NCBI GenBank assembly: GCA_002418835.1
Contig: DIEX01000006.1
Location: forward strand, 1-64,000
Source of the DNA: Spirochaetia bacterium UBA5763
Lineage (GTDB): Bacteria > Spirochaetota > UBA4802 > UBA5550
Reading direction: 5' to 3'
DNA: 64,000 nucleotides
Every line of letters starts with the position of its first letter. Position 1 is the first letter of the stretch. The notes beneath the pieces are model-generated. The model was not told where the DNA came from. It saw only the letters and a list, made by a program, of their open reading frames with translations, and ran no database searches. A program made the translations under genes and the position numbers. This document shows positions 54,112-62,037 of this stretch, piece by piece.

Positions 54112-54255
54112 TATAATATGTTTAATTCTATTCAACAGTTTGAACTCACTCAATATTTCTCCGTTTCAACAGGATTTGGGGCCTGTAACTTACCCAACCC
54201 CAACTTACAATAAACCGGCTAAATTAAGCCCCTGGCAATCGGGGGCTATTTTTTT
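54112..54255 (+). ncRNA. Candidate small RNA ending in an intrinsic terminator
   Basis: A perfect TATAAT at 54112-54117 (poor -35) could start a transcript near 54124 that would end at the hairpin below. The stretch contains a TTCAA/TTGAA stem near 54134-54147 and CAGG...CCTG near 54170-54185. It is not recognisable as 6S, SRP, RNase P or tmRNA. The only real support is the orphan terminator, so this is tentative. Confidence 0.25.
54225..54255 (+). terminator. Orphan plus-strand terminator
   Basis: AGCCCC (54227-54232), 8-nt loop, GGGGGCT (54241-54247), then ATTTTTTT to 54255. The T-run lies on the plus strand, where no gene precedes it. On the minus strand it follows the uup stop but with only TTAATTTA after the stem, so it may also serve weakly there. 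Its T-run overlaps the stop region of uup. Confidence 0.8.
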
Positions 54256-56053
54256 ATTCATTTTTACTTTTCTCTTCAAGCTCCATCCATCGCTCGAAAA
54301 GCGATTCCAGTTTGGAGTTTAAAGCCTCAATTTCACGGTTTATTTCAACGGATTTATGCGCATTTTTTTTAAAGAATTCCGGATCAGATATAATCGCGAC
54401 CAGTTCCTCTTTCTTTTTCTCTTTTTCCGCAATTAATTCAGGAATTGATTCAAGTTCCCTCTTCTCCTTAAAGGTCATTTTGATTTTATCAGAGGGCTTC
54501 TTTTCAGGACGCGTTTTCTTTTCTTTGATTTCCTTCACTGCCGCGGGTCTCTGTATAAGCCAGTCATCATATCCGCCGGCGTATTCCCTCACAGAGCCGT
54601 CACTGTCAAACACGATTGAGCTTGTGACTACATTATTTAGGAATTCCCTGTCATGACTTACGGTTATAAGCGTACCTTCGTACTCAAGGAGCAGCTCTTC
54701 GAGAAGCTCAACAGTTTCTATATCGAGATCATTTGTAGGCTCATCCATTATAAGGAGGTTAAAGGGCTTTGTGAAGAGCCTGGCAAGCATAAGCCTGTTC
54801 TTCTCGCCACCGGAGAGGACATTGACTTTTACATCCGCCCTGTCCGGAGTGAAAAGAAAATCCTGAAGGTAACCGATAACATGCTTTGTTCTGCCGGCAA
54901 TCTCAATCATATCTGTGCCATCAGAGACGTTGTAACGCACAGATTTTTCAGGATCAAGCTGATCACGCAGCTGATCAAAATATGCCACCTCAAGGCGCGT
55001 CCCCTGCTTCACTCTGCCATCACCCGGCTGAAGCTGACCCAGGAGAAGTTTAATCAAAGTACTTTTACCGCATCCGTTAGGTCCGATTATACCTATTTTA
55101 TCGCTGCGCATTATTGTTGTGGAAAAATTTTCGATAAGCATACTTCCGGTGTAACCGAAACTGATATTCTCTGCTTCGATAACGATCTTTCCTGATCTTT
55201 CAGACTGGTTCAGATCGAGCTTAACTTTTCCCTGCTGCTCTATACGCTTACTTCTTTCAACACGCAGAGCCTTAAGAGCACGGACCCTCCCTTCATTTCT
55301 TGTTCTCCGGGCTTTTATCCCTTTCCTGATCCAGATCTCCTCCTGAGCAAGTTTTTTGTCAAAGAGCGCACTCTGCTGCTCCTCGGCTTCAAGCCAGGCC
55401 TCCTTTCTTTTAAGAAAAGTTTTATAATCACACTTCCAGTCGAATAGATTTCCCCTGTCAATTTCGAGAATTCTGTTTGCCACTTTCTGCATGAATGCCC
55501 TGTCGTGAGTTACGAAGAAAAGTGTTCCTTCATAGCGGGCGAGAAAATCTTCAAGCCAGCGGATTGAATCGATGTCGAGATGGTTTGTAGGCTCATCGAG
55601 CAGAAGTATATCAGGCTCGTTTACAAGAGCGCGTGCCAGCAGCACCCGCCTCTTCATCCCTGCGGAAAGAGTATTAAATTCAGGCCCAGGATCAAGAGAC
55701 ATCAGCGAAAGCACCTTTTCTATCTGTGCTATATGTTTTTTTTCCAGTGCCGCATCATGTATTTCATCAGGATTGTCTATGATACCGCCCGTTATGATCT
55801 GATAAACATTCCCTTTAATATCATCAGGGACATCCTGTTGAAGCATTGCTGTGCGGAGATTCTTTTCACGGAATATTTCACCGGAGTCAGGTTCAATCAT
55901 CCCGTTGATCATATTCATAAGGGTTGATTTACCGGCACCGTTTCTCCCCAGAAGCGTAATTTTCTCCCCTTCATGGATCTGAAAATTAATTTTATCAAGC
56001 AGATTCGGCCCGCCGTATGACAGGGCAACATCCTGAAAGTTTATAAGCGCCAT
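54254..56053 (-). CDS. uup: ABC-F family ATPase, Uup-like
   Basis: The 599-residue protein has two ABC domains (GRNGAGKST and GPNGCGKST Walker A; LSAGMKRRVLLARAL and LSGGEKNRLMLARLF signatures; DEPTNHLD and DEPTNDLD Walker B), an inter-domain linker rich in charged residues, and a C-terminal coiled coil (about 520-599), the Uup feature that binds nucleic acid. It is soluble. ABC-F proteins act on the ribosome, and Uup also affects precise excision of transposons. It follows a second ABC-F gene by 3 bp. Confidence 0.92.
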   Translation of the reverse strand: MALINFQDVALSYGGPNLLDKINFQIHEGEKITLLGRNGAGKSTLMNMINGMIEPDSGEIFREKNLRTAMLQQDVPDDIKGNVYQIITGGIIDNPDEIHDAALEKKHIAQIEKVLSLMSLDPGPEFNTLSAGMKRRVLLARALVNEPDILLLDEPTNHLDIDSIRWLEDFLARYEGTLFFVTHDRAFMQKVANRILEIDRGNLFDWKCDYKTFLKRKEAWLEAEEQQSALFDKKLAQEEIWIRKGIKARRTRNEGRVRALKALRVERSKRIEQQGKVKLDLNQSERSGKIVIEAENISFGYTGSMLIENFSTTIMRSDKIGIIGPNGCGKSTLIKLLLGQLQPGDGRVKQGTRLEVAYFDQLRDQLDPEKSVRYNVSDGTDMIEIAGRTKHVIGYLQDFLFTPDRADVKVNVLSGGEKNRLMLARLFTKPFNLLIMDEPTNDLDIETVELLEELLLEYEGTLITVSHDREFLNNVVTSSIVFDSDGSVREYAGGYDDWLIQRPAAVKEIKEKKTRPEKKPSDKIKMTFKEKRELESIPELIAEKEKKKEELVAIISDPEFFKKNAHKSVEINREIEALNSKLESLFERWMELEEKSKNE

Positions 56054-56056
56054 AGT

Positions 56057-57691
56057 TTACAGCACAAGCCTGTTATGACCGTGATACATTTTATCACGGA
56101 GTTTCTGAATTTCTTCATTCTCAGTATATTCTTCGAATGTCATTCGTCTGTCAATTACACCGTCAGGAGTGATCTCAACAATCCTGTTCGCAATTGTATT
56201 TACAAATTCATAATCGTGCGAAGTAAATAGAACCACCTCCGGAAATTTTATCAATCCGTTGTTCAGCGAAGTAATCCCTTCAAGGTCAAGATGGTTTGTC
56301 GGTTCATCGAAAATTAGAGCGTTGGCTCCGGAGAGCATCATGCGCGACAGCATACATCTTACACGCTCACCTCCGGAGAGCACCTTTACGCTTTTCAGTG
56401 ACTCTTCACCCGTGAAGAGCATCCTGCCGAGAAAACCCCGCGCATAAGCTTCATCAGGATTTGTAGTAAACTGTTTAATCCACTGGAGCACGCTCTTGTC
56501 ATCTTCGAAGTAGCTGCTGTTTTCTTTCGGAAAATATGATGTAGTGATTGTTTCACCCCACCTGAATGTGCCTGAATCGGGCTTCAGCTCCCCCATCAAT
56601 ATCTTAAAGAGAGTTGTCTGAACTATATGGCTATATGATAGAAATGCAATTTTGTCGTCTTTATTAAGCAGAAGGTTGAAGTCCCTGAGTACATGTTCCC
56701 CATCCACTGTTTTGTTGAGATTTTCGATTTCAAGTATAACTTTCCCGGTTTCGCGGAGGGGCTTAAATTCGATGAAAGGGTATTTTCTTGATGAGGGTTT
56801 GATATCCTCCAGTGTAAGCTTTTCAAGGAGTTTCTTTCTTGATGTAGCCTGACGGGCCTTTGACGCGTTGGAACTGAATCTCTCAACAAAGGCCTGAAGC
56901 TCTTTCCGCTTGTCTTCGACTTTCTTGTTTTCGTCACGTTTCTGCTGCATTGCAAGTTCACTTGCCTGTAACCAGAAAGCATAGTTTCCCACATAAATCT
57001 CGATTTTGCTGTAATCAATATCCGCAATATGAGTACAGACATTATTAAGAAAATGCCTGTCGTGGCTCACAACAATTACAGTATTATTAAAATCAGCGAG
57101 ATAATTTTCAAGCCATTTCATTGATTCAAGATCAAGGTGGTTTGTGGGTTCATCAAGAAGGAGTATATCAGGGCTGCCGAAGATCGCCTGGGCAAGGAGC
57201 ACCTTGACTTTCTCTCCACCTTCAAGATCCTTCATCTTTTTTCTGTGAAGTTCCTCGGAGATTCCAAGCCCGCTGAGAAGAATAGCTGCTTCGGTTTCAG
57301 CCTCGTAGCCGTTGAATTTCTCAACAAGTTCCTCCAGTTCGGAAGCTCTCATTCCATCCTCGTCAGTGAAATCCTCTTTGGTATATATTTCATCCCTTTC
57401 GCGGAGCACATCGTAAAGTTCTTTATGCCCCATAATTACTGTGTCCATGACATCAAATTCATCGAAGGCAAACTGGTCCTGTTTCAGGACAGCAATTCTT
57501 TCGCCAGGATCAACAATCACCTCTCCATCTGACTGCTCAATTTCACCAGCGAGAATTTTAATAAAAGTTGATTTACCTGATCCATTCGCGCCAATGAGGC
57601 CATAACAGTTTCCCGGCCTGAATTTAATATTTACATCTTTAAAAAGAACTCTCTTGCCGAATGATAGTTTTAAATTATTTACTGATAACAT
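56057..57691 (-). CDS. ABC-F family ATPase, YbiT-like
   Basis: The 544-residue soluble protein has two ABC domains with GANGSGKSTFIKILAGE and, in the second domain, a diverged Walker A SYSHIVQTT rather than GxxGxGKST, plus LEGGEKVKVLLAQAI and LSGGERVRCMLSRMM signatures and DEPTNHLD twice. YbiT-type ABC-F proteins bind the ribosomal E-site to rescue stalled translation. The P-loop change in the second domain, as noted, would weaken ATP binding there; both Walker B motifs are intact. It is directly upstream of uup. Confidence 0.9.
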   Translation of the reverse strand: MLSVNNLKLSFGKRVLFKDVNIKFRPGNCYGLIGANGSGKSTFIKILAGEIEQSDGEVIVDPGERIAVLKQDQFAFDEFDVMDTVIMGHKELYDVLRERDEIYTKEDFTDEDGMRASELEELVEKFNGYEAETEAAILLSGLGISEELHRKKMKDLEGGEKVKVLLAQAIFGSPDILLLDEPTNHLDLESMKWLENYLADFNNTVIVVSHDRHFLNNVCTHIADIDYSKIEIYVGNYAFWLQASELAMQQKRDENKKVEDKRKELQAFVERFSSNASKARQATSRKKLLEKLTLEDIKPSSRKYPFIEFKPLRETGKVILEIENLNKTVDGEHVLRDFNLLLNKDDKIAFLSYSHIVQTTLFKILMGELKPDSGTFRWGETITTSYFPKENSSYFEDDKSVLQWIKQFTTNPDEAYARGFLGRMLFTGEESLKSVKVLSGGERVRCMLSRMMLSGANALIFDEPTNHLDLEGITSLNNGLIKFPEVVLFTSHDYEFVNTIANRIVEITPDGVIDRRMTFEEYTENEEIQKLRDKMYHGHNRLVL

Positions 57692-57965
57692 TATACCTGC
57701 TCTGATTGTAATTATTTATTCTGATTTTCTGAAAAATCTGCACCGGAGATGCTCAAGCCAGTTTAAATGAATGGTTTTACCGCTGAAAAATCTGATGTTT
57801 TAAGTGCATTAAATGACAGATCAATAAAACACAGCATAATGTCAATACAATTAATTAGCACCTTTTAATGATCGTGATGCGGCTAAAATTCAGAAGCAGA
57901 GTGTCCGTAATAATTAAAATTTATAAAGCGCAGTTAGAATAAAATTCAACGGTCACTCCAAATCA
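57692..57965. other. Intergenic region
   Basis: The 274-bp spacer between the ybiT-like gene and the STAS gene has only short AT-rich stretches. No ORF, hairpin with T-run, or RNA gene was found. It should contain the promoter of the ABC-F pair. Confidence 0.4.
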
Positions 57966-58310
57966 TTATGCGAAACTGCAGTATTTCGCCATGAATTTTT
58001 TCCCTGTAGTAACAGTGAAAAACTGCTCAAGATGAATAGTGTGGAAGAGTTTTCTAATTGAGGGGTTCAGATCATAAAATACAAGTTCAATGTTTTTTTT
58101 CATTGCTTCATTGAAAAACTGCACAAGAATTCCGATTGAAGAGGAGTCTATACCATCAAGCTCCCTACAGTCCATTGCAATAACCTTCGGCTGTTTTGCT
58201 ACAATCTGACACCAGATTTCAGTCAGATAATTCAGACTTTCGAAATACAGCTTTCCATCCAGATGCATTATAGCGAGATCTCTATGCTGTTCGAATGTAA
58301 CTTCTATCAT
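57966..58310 (-). CDS. STAS domain protein, anti-sigma factor antagonist-like
   Basis: The 114-residue protein from ATG 58310 (GGAG six bases upstream) has the STAS fold with DGIDSSSIGILVQFF, in which the serine after Asp-Ser is the usual site of phosphorylation by RsbW-type kinases. Antagonists bind the kinase and free a sigma factor or other target. The possible partner is the GHKL kinase at 7994. An extension of 25 codons upstream is open but has no ribosome binding site. There is no adjacent regulator. Confidence 0.85.
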   Translation of the reverse strand: MIEVTFEQHRDLAIMHLDGKLYFESLNYLTEIWCQIVAKQPKVIAMDCRELDGIDSSSIGILVQFFNEAMKKNIELVFYDLNPSIRKLFHTIHLEQFFTVTTGKKFMAKYCSFA

Positions 58311-58495
58311 AAAAATCTCCTTAATTTTTCTCTTGTGTTCTCCGGACAGAACACTCTCTAATAATGTATTTTCGGCAAAAATCAAGTCTTTTATTAGAAA
58401 AAAATGTCAGAATTATAAAAAAGTTTAAATTCAAATATCATGTTCCCATGACGGGAAACGGCATTTTGAAAATTCTGAACTTTTCAAATAATTAT

Positions 58496-59563
58496 TCAGA
58501 ACCTCTGTATCTCCCTGTAAAGCGAATCCCTGAGAACAGGTATCTTCCCTGCGTCTTTTATGAGTCTAATCATCTCTTCCATATCTGTTGTTGTATTTAT
58601 CCCCGCAGCCCTGACAACAACCTCCTCCATGATAACCCCGCCCATATCATCGGCCCCCATTGACAGAGCAAGCTGAGCAGGTTTCATCCCTTCAGTGAGC
58701 CATCCGGCATGAATATGTTTAATATTATCAAGAAAGATCCTTGCAACAGCAACGATTTTCAGGTATTCCATACCTGTTGCCTGCGGTATGTCATCCATTC
58801 CGGTATTCTTCGGAGAGAAAGACCATGGTATAAACGCACGGAGTATTCCTGTTTCATCCTGTATTGAACGCACAACTGAAAGATGCTCCACTCTCTCGTC
58901 AGGAGATTCACCCATACCGTAAGTCATTGTTGCAGTTGATCCCATTCCGTTCTTTGCAAGAGCCCTGATAACAGAGCACCATTCTTCTTTCGTAGATTTT
59001 TTCGGACTTACATAGTTTCTTATCCTGTCCACGAGAAGGTCCGATGCTCCGGGGATCGAATCAAGGCCTGCCCTTTTAAGTATTGCAACAGCCTCATCCA
59101 CAGTGACACCGCTTATCTTTGCCATGTGAACCACCTCAGAGGGTGACAGCGAGTGCAAAAAAACAGAAGGGTATGCGGCTTTTACCGCACGAATCATATC
59201 CTCATATTTCTCAATCGAATAATCCGGATGAAGTCCGCCCTGAAGCATCACCTGCGTTCCGCCTGTGTCGCTCATCTCGCCGATTTTCTTCAGTATTTCA
59301 TCAATGTTCATTTCATATGGCGGGATAACACCGCCTCGCGCATGAAAGGCGCAGAATTTACATTTCGCTTCGCATATATTTGTGAAATTAACAATCCTGT
59401 CCCTGACAAATCCCACTGTGTCATCATCTTTAATCATCCGCCTGCGCCTGTCAGCAAGTGCACCAAGTTCCGGCATGGGGAGAGAGAAAAGTTTTACCGC
59501 ATCCGGGGGATCTATTCTGTCACCGGACAGTATCTTCTGTGTAAGATTATTGCTTCCGATCAT
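58496..59563 (-). CDS. mqnC: Cyclic dehypoxanthinyl futalosine synthase (MqnC)
   Basis: The 355-residue radical SAM enzyme has NICEAKCKFCAFHARGG (CxxxCxxC), LQGGLHPDYSIEKYE, LDSIPGASDLLVDRIR, and GWLTEGMKPAQLALSMGADD, all MqnC hallmarks. It cyclises dehypoxanthine futalosine in the futalosine route to menaquinone. It overlaps mqnA by 4 bp, forming a leftward mqnE-mqnA-mqnC operon. mqnB and mqnD are not in the window. Confidence 0.93.
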   Translation of the reverse strand: MIGSNNLTQKILSGDRIDPPDAVKLFSLPMPELGALADRRRRMIKDDDTVGFVRDRIVNFTNICEAKCKFCAFHARGGVIPPYEMNIDEILKKIGEMSDTGGTQVMLQGGLHPDYSIEKYEDMIRAVKAAYPSVFLHSLSPSEVVHMAKISGVTVDEAVAILKRAGLDSIPGASDLLVDRIRNYVSPKKSTKEEWCSVIRALAKNGMGSTATMTYGMGESPDERVEHLSVVRSIQDETGILRAFIPWSFSPKNTGMDDIPQATGMEYLKIVAVARIFLDNIKHIHAGWLTEGMKPAQLALSMGADDMGGVIMEEVVVRAAGINTTTDMEEMIRLIKDAGKIPVLRDSLYREIQRF

Positions 59564-60369
59564 AGCTTAGCAAACTCCAGTTCTTTAACTTCAGCAAGTA
59601 TCCCCGCTTCATAAGCCTCCCTGAAATAGAAAGCAAGCGCGTCTTTTAACTCATCCGTAAATTCAAATCTCAGGTAACCGTAATACCTGCTTATGTCATA
59701 ACTTATATCAGGATACATGGCTGATGCTCTGCGCACGAGGAGTTCTTTCTCATCCCTTAAAACTTTCAGTGAAGTTCTGTATGAACGACATATATCTCTG
59801 AGCAGCGGGGCTTCATTCGCCACTGTCTCTTTCTGCGCCACAAAAATTGCGAATACAACCGGGTATCCTGTTTTTCTGAGCCAGAGGTCACCTAAATCAT
59901 AGGAATATTCCACAGGCACAGCGGGCTCCATCATTGCTTCATTCCCGATTATCAGTGCCGCATCAATATCAGTGAAGTCGGGCCTCGGTTTTACCGGAAT
60001 GTACTCAGGATTCACATTATAATATTTAGACAGAAGTATCTTAAGCAGAGCGACTGAGGTTTCAGAAGCAGTTGTGAGCCCCACCCTCTTCCCGCCAAGA
60101 TCTTCAATGGGGACCCGGCTCTGAAGCACAACTGACTTCACATACCCCACTGAGCTTAAACAGAATCCGGGGAGAATAACATAATCACCCTGGAGATATG
60201 AATAAGCAGCAGCGGAAATGGGGCTCATCTGAAGCTCATGATTTTTAACAAGCCTGTTCAGTTCACCCGGATACGCAGGTATAACTTTTACACCGGCAAC
60301 AGGCTCCACTTCAAACATATGATAATAAAAGGGGAAACAGTTAAGATAGTTTATATATCCGATATTCAT
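59560..60369 (-). CDS. mqnA: Chorismate dehydratase (MqnA)
   Basis: The 269-residue protein is of the periplasmic-binding fold type: GYINYLNCFPFYYHM at the N-terminus, ELQMSPISAAAYSYLQGDYV, VVLQSRVPIEDLGGKRVGLT, and DAALIIGNEAM. MqnA dehydrates chorismate to 3-enolpyruvyl-benzoate, the first committed step of the futalosine pathway. It has no signal peptide, so it is cytoplasmic. It overlaps mqnC and mqnE by 4 bp on each side. Confidence 0.93.
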   Translation of the reverse strand: MNIGYINYLNCFPFYYHMFEVEPVAGVKVIPAYPGELNRLVKNHELQMSPISAAAYSYLQGDYVILPGFCLSSVGYVKSVVLQSRVPIEDLGGKRVGLTTASETSVALLKILLSKYYNVNPEYIPVKPRPDFTDIDAALIIGNEAMMEPAVPVEYSYDLGDLWLRKTGYPVVFAIFVAQKETVANEAPLLRDICRSYRTSLKVLRDEKELLVRRASAMYPDISYDISRYYGYLRFEFTDELKDALAFYFREAYEAGILAEVKELEFAKL

Positions 60370-61469
60370 TGATTTTCAATTCTCCTGTAATCTGCGGCAG
60401 CACGAACAGGCTCTCTTCCGGCAGAGGTAATCATCCTTTTCAGAAAATCCTCAGTCCCGTAATCGGAGGTCTTTGCGCCCGCAGAGTGTACCACCCTCTC
60501 CCTGATGTAAGTACCACCTATATCATCGACACCGAAGTCCTGAAGAATGCATGCCATCTTTTCGCCGAGATACATCCACAGTCCCTTGATGTGCGGTATA
60601 TTATGCAGAAAGATCCTTGCTATGGAGTAGATCCTGATATCATCAAAACCGGTGGAAGCTGCACGGCCCGGTTTGAATTCTGTATTATCATCATGAAACT
60701 GAAGCGGGACAAATGTTTTGAACCCTCCGGTTTTATCCTGCAAAATTCTTATCCTGCTCATGTGATCAACGATATCTTCGTGAGTTTCGATATGATTATA
60801 AAGCATGGTGGCATTTGTGGTTAACCCCATGGAATGAGCTGTTTCCATGACCTCAAGCCAGCGCCCTGCATTTATCTTTTTCGGTGCAATTACATTCCGC
60901 TTATCATCAGCAAATATTTCAGCTCCACCGCCGGGGATAGCGCCGAGTCCCGCGTCAATAAGTTCCCTGAAAACACCCTGAAGCGTCAGACCGTTCAGTT
61001 TTGCGAAGTAATCATATTCCACGGCAGTAAAAGCCACAACGAAAATCCTGCTGTTAATCTCTTTGATCTTACGTATCATTGAAGTGAAATAATCAAGCTT
61101 AAGGGACGGATTAAGCCCTCCGACTATATGAACCTCATCTATACCGATTGAATCAGCTTCGCGCACGATTTTTTCAACATCATCAATACTGTAAACGTAA
61201 CCTTTCGGGTCACCGTCATCACAGGAGAATGCGCAGAGGGGGCATCGCAATTCGCAGATATTGGTATAGTTCAGATTTATATTCATCCCGTAATAAGTGA
61301 GGTTTCCGTTCACCTTCTCCCTTATATGATTTGCAATCATGCCAAGGCCCGGGATATCATTTGTTGAGAGCATGGCAAGCGCATCATCACCGTTTACAGG
61401 TTCACTATTAATTACCTTATCAGCAATACGCCTGAGGCCACTCTCTTTTATAAGAGCAGTATCTATCAT
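60366..61469 (-). CDS. mqnE: Aminofutalosine synthase (MqnE)
   Basis: This 367-residue radical SAM protein has LNYTNICELRCPLCAFSCD (CxxxCxxC), DEVHIVGGLNP, LGAIPGGGAEIFADDKR and FGVDDIGGTYIRE, typical of MqnE, which joins 3-enolpyruvyl-benzoate and SAM to make aminofutalosine. The first gene of the mqnE-A-C unit, it is followed by mqnA with a 4-bp overlap. Presence of MqnE implies that the aminofutalosine branch is used, needing an MTA/SAH-type nucleosidase for the next step. Confidence 0.93.
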   Translation of the reverse strand: MIDTALIKESGLRRIADKVINSEPVNGDDALAMLSTNDIPGLGMIANHIREKVNGNLTYYGMNINLNYTNICELRCPLCAFSCDDGDPKGYVYSIDDVEKIVREADSIGIDEVHIVGGLNPSLKLDYFTSMIRKIKEINSRIFVVAFTAVEYDYFAKLNGLTLQGVFRELIDAGLGAIPGGGAEIFADDKRNVIAPKKINAGRWLEVMETAHSMGLTTNATMLYNHIETHEDIVDHMSRIRILQDKTGGFKTFVPLQFHDDNTEFKPGRAASTGFDDIRIYSIARIFLHNIPHIKGLWMYLGEKMACILQDFGVDDIGGTYIRERVVHSAGAKTSDYGTEDFLKRMITSAGREPVRAAADYRRIENQ

Positions 61470-61576
61470 AATACAGGGGAATCTCCTTTGTTTTAAAACC
61501 GGCAGATGAGAGTAAATTTAAGAACCGGATTTTTGGCAAGATAAAAATGTCCGGCAGATGAAGGCATCCAACTTTT

Positions 61577-61969
61577 CTATTTTTTCGTATACCTCTCTAT
61601 AACGCGTACAATTTCATCAAACATCAGATCAGGTTCCTTATATTTTGAATCTGACACATCCTTTCCGAGTTTAGCACGGAGTCCGGCTGATATAGCTTCG
61701 CGCATATCGATAATATCACGCCGTACATCCCTCTTATCCTCAGGAATAGCGCTGAAATCTTCAATACCCACAAGGGTTATCCCCTTTGATGATTGACCGG
61801 TATATTCAGGGTCCAGCCCTTTCATCAGGTCATTAATACGTTGTTTGTAGTCGAACTCCCGCCTCCCGGATTTAGGCACAAAAGCTTTCTTCTTTTGCAT
61901 TACGCGGATTATAAATTGAAGCGCGATAAGAGCCAACAGGATAGGTATAATTTTTTCAAACAACATCAT
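61577..61969 (-). CDS. Small single-span membrane protein of unknown function
   Basis: The 130-residue protein has one N-terminal membrane helix (IIPILLALIALQFIIRVM) followed by a charged cytoplasmic region, rich in Asp/Glu/Lys/Arg (KRDVRRDIIDMREAISAG). No domain is recognised. It lies between mqnE (107 bp) and the NERD-helicase gene (68 bp) on the same strand; gene order gives no clear role. Two direct copies of CCGGCAGATGA occur in the spacer to mqnE (61499 and 61552). Confidence 0.6.
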   Translation of the reverse strand: MMLFEKIIPILLALIALQFIIRVMQKKKAFVPKSGRREFDYKQRINDLMKGLDPEYTGQSSKGITLVGIEDFSAIPEDKRDVRRDIIDMREAISAGLRAKLGKDVSDSKYKEPDLMFDEIVRVIERYTKK

Positions 61970-62037
61970 CCGCCTCCTTCTGTTCTTTAACTTTGAATCA
62001 GTGGGGATGGAATTGTTTCACTTATAAATATAAAATG

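Noticed and set aside
54092..54322. Plus-strand 76-codon ORF over the end of uup
   Set aside because: It runs through the terminator hairpin into the antisense of uup and has no ribosome binding site.
61499..61562. Two direct copies of CCGGCAGATGA in a spacer, considered as an attachment or binding site
   Set aside because: Only 11 bp, two copies, and no other sign of integration.
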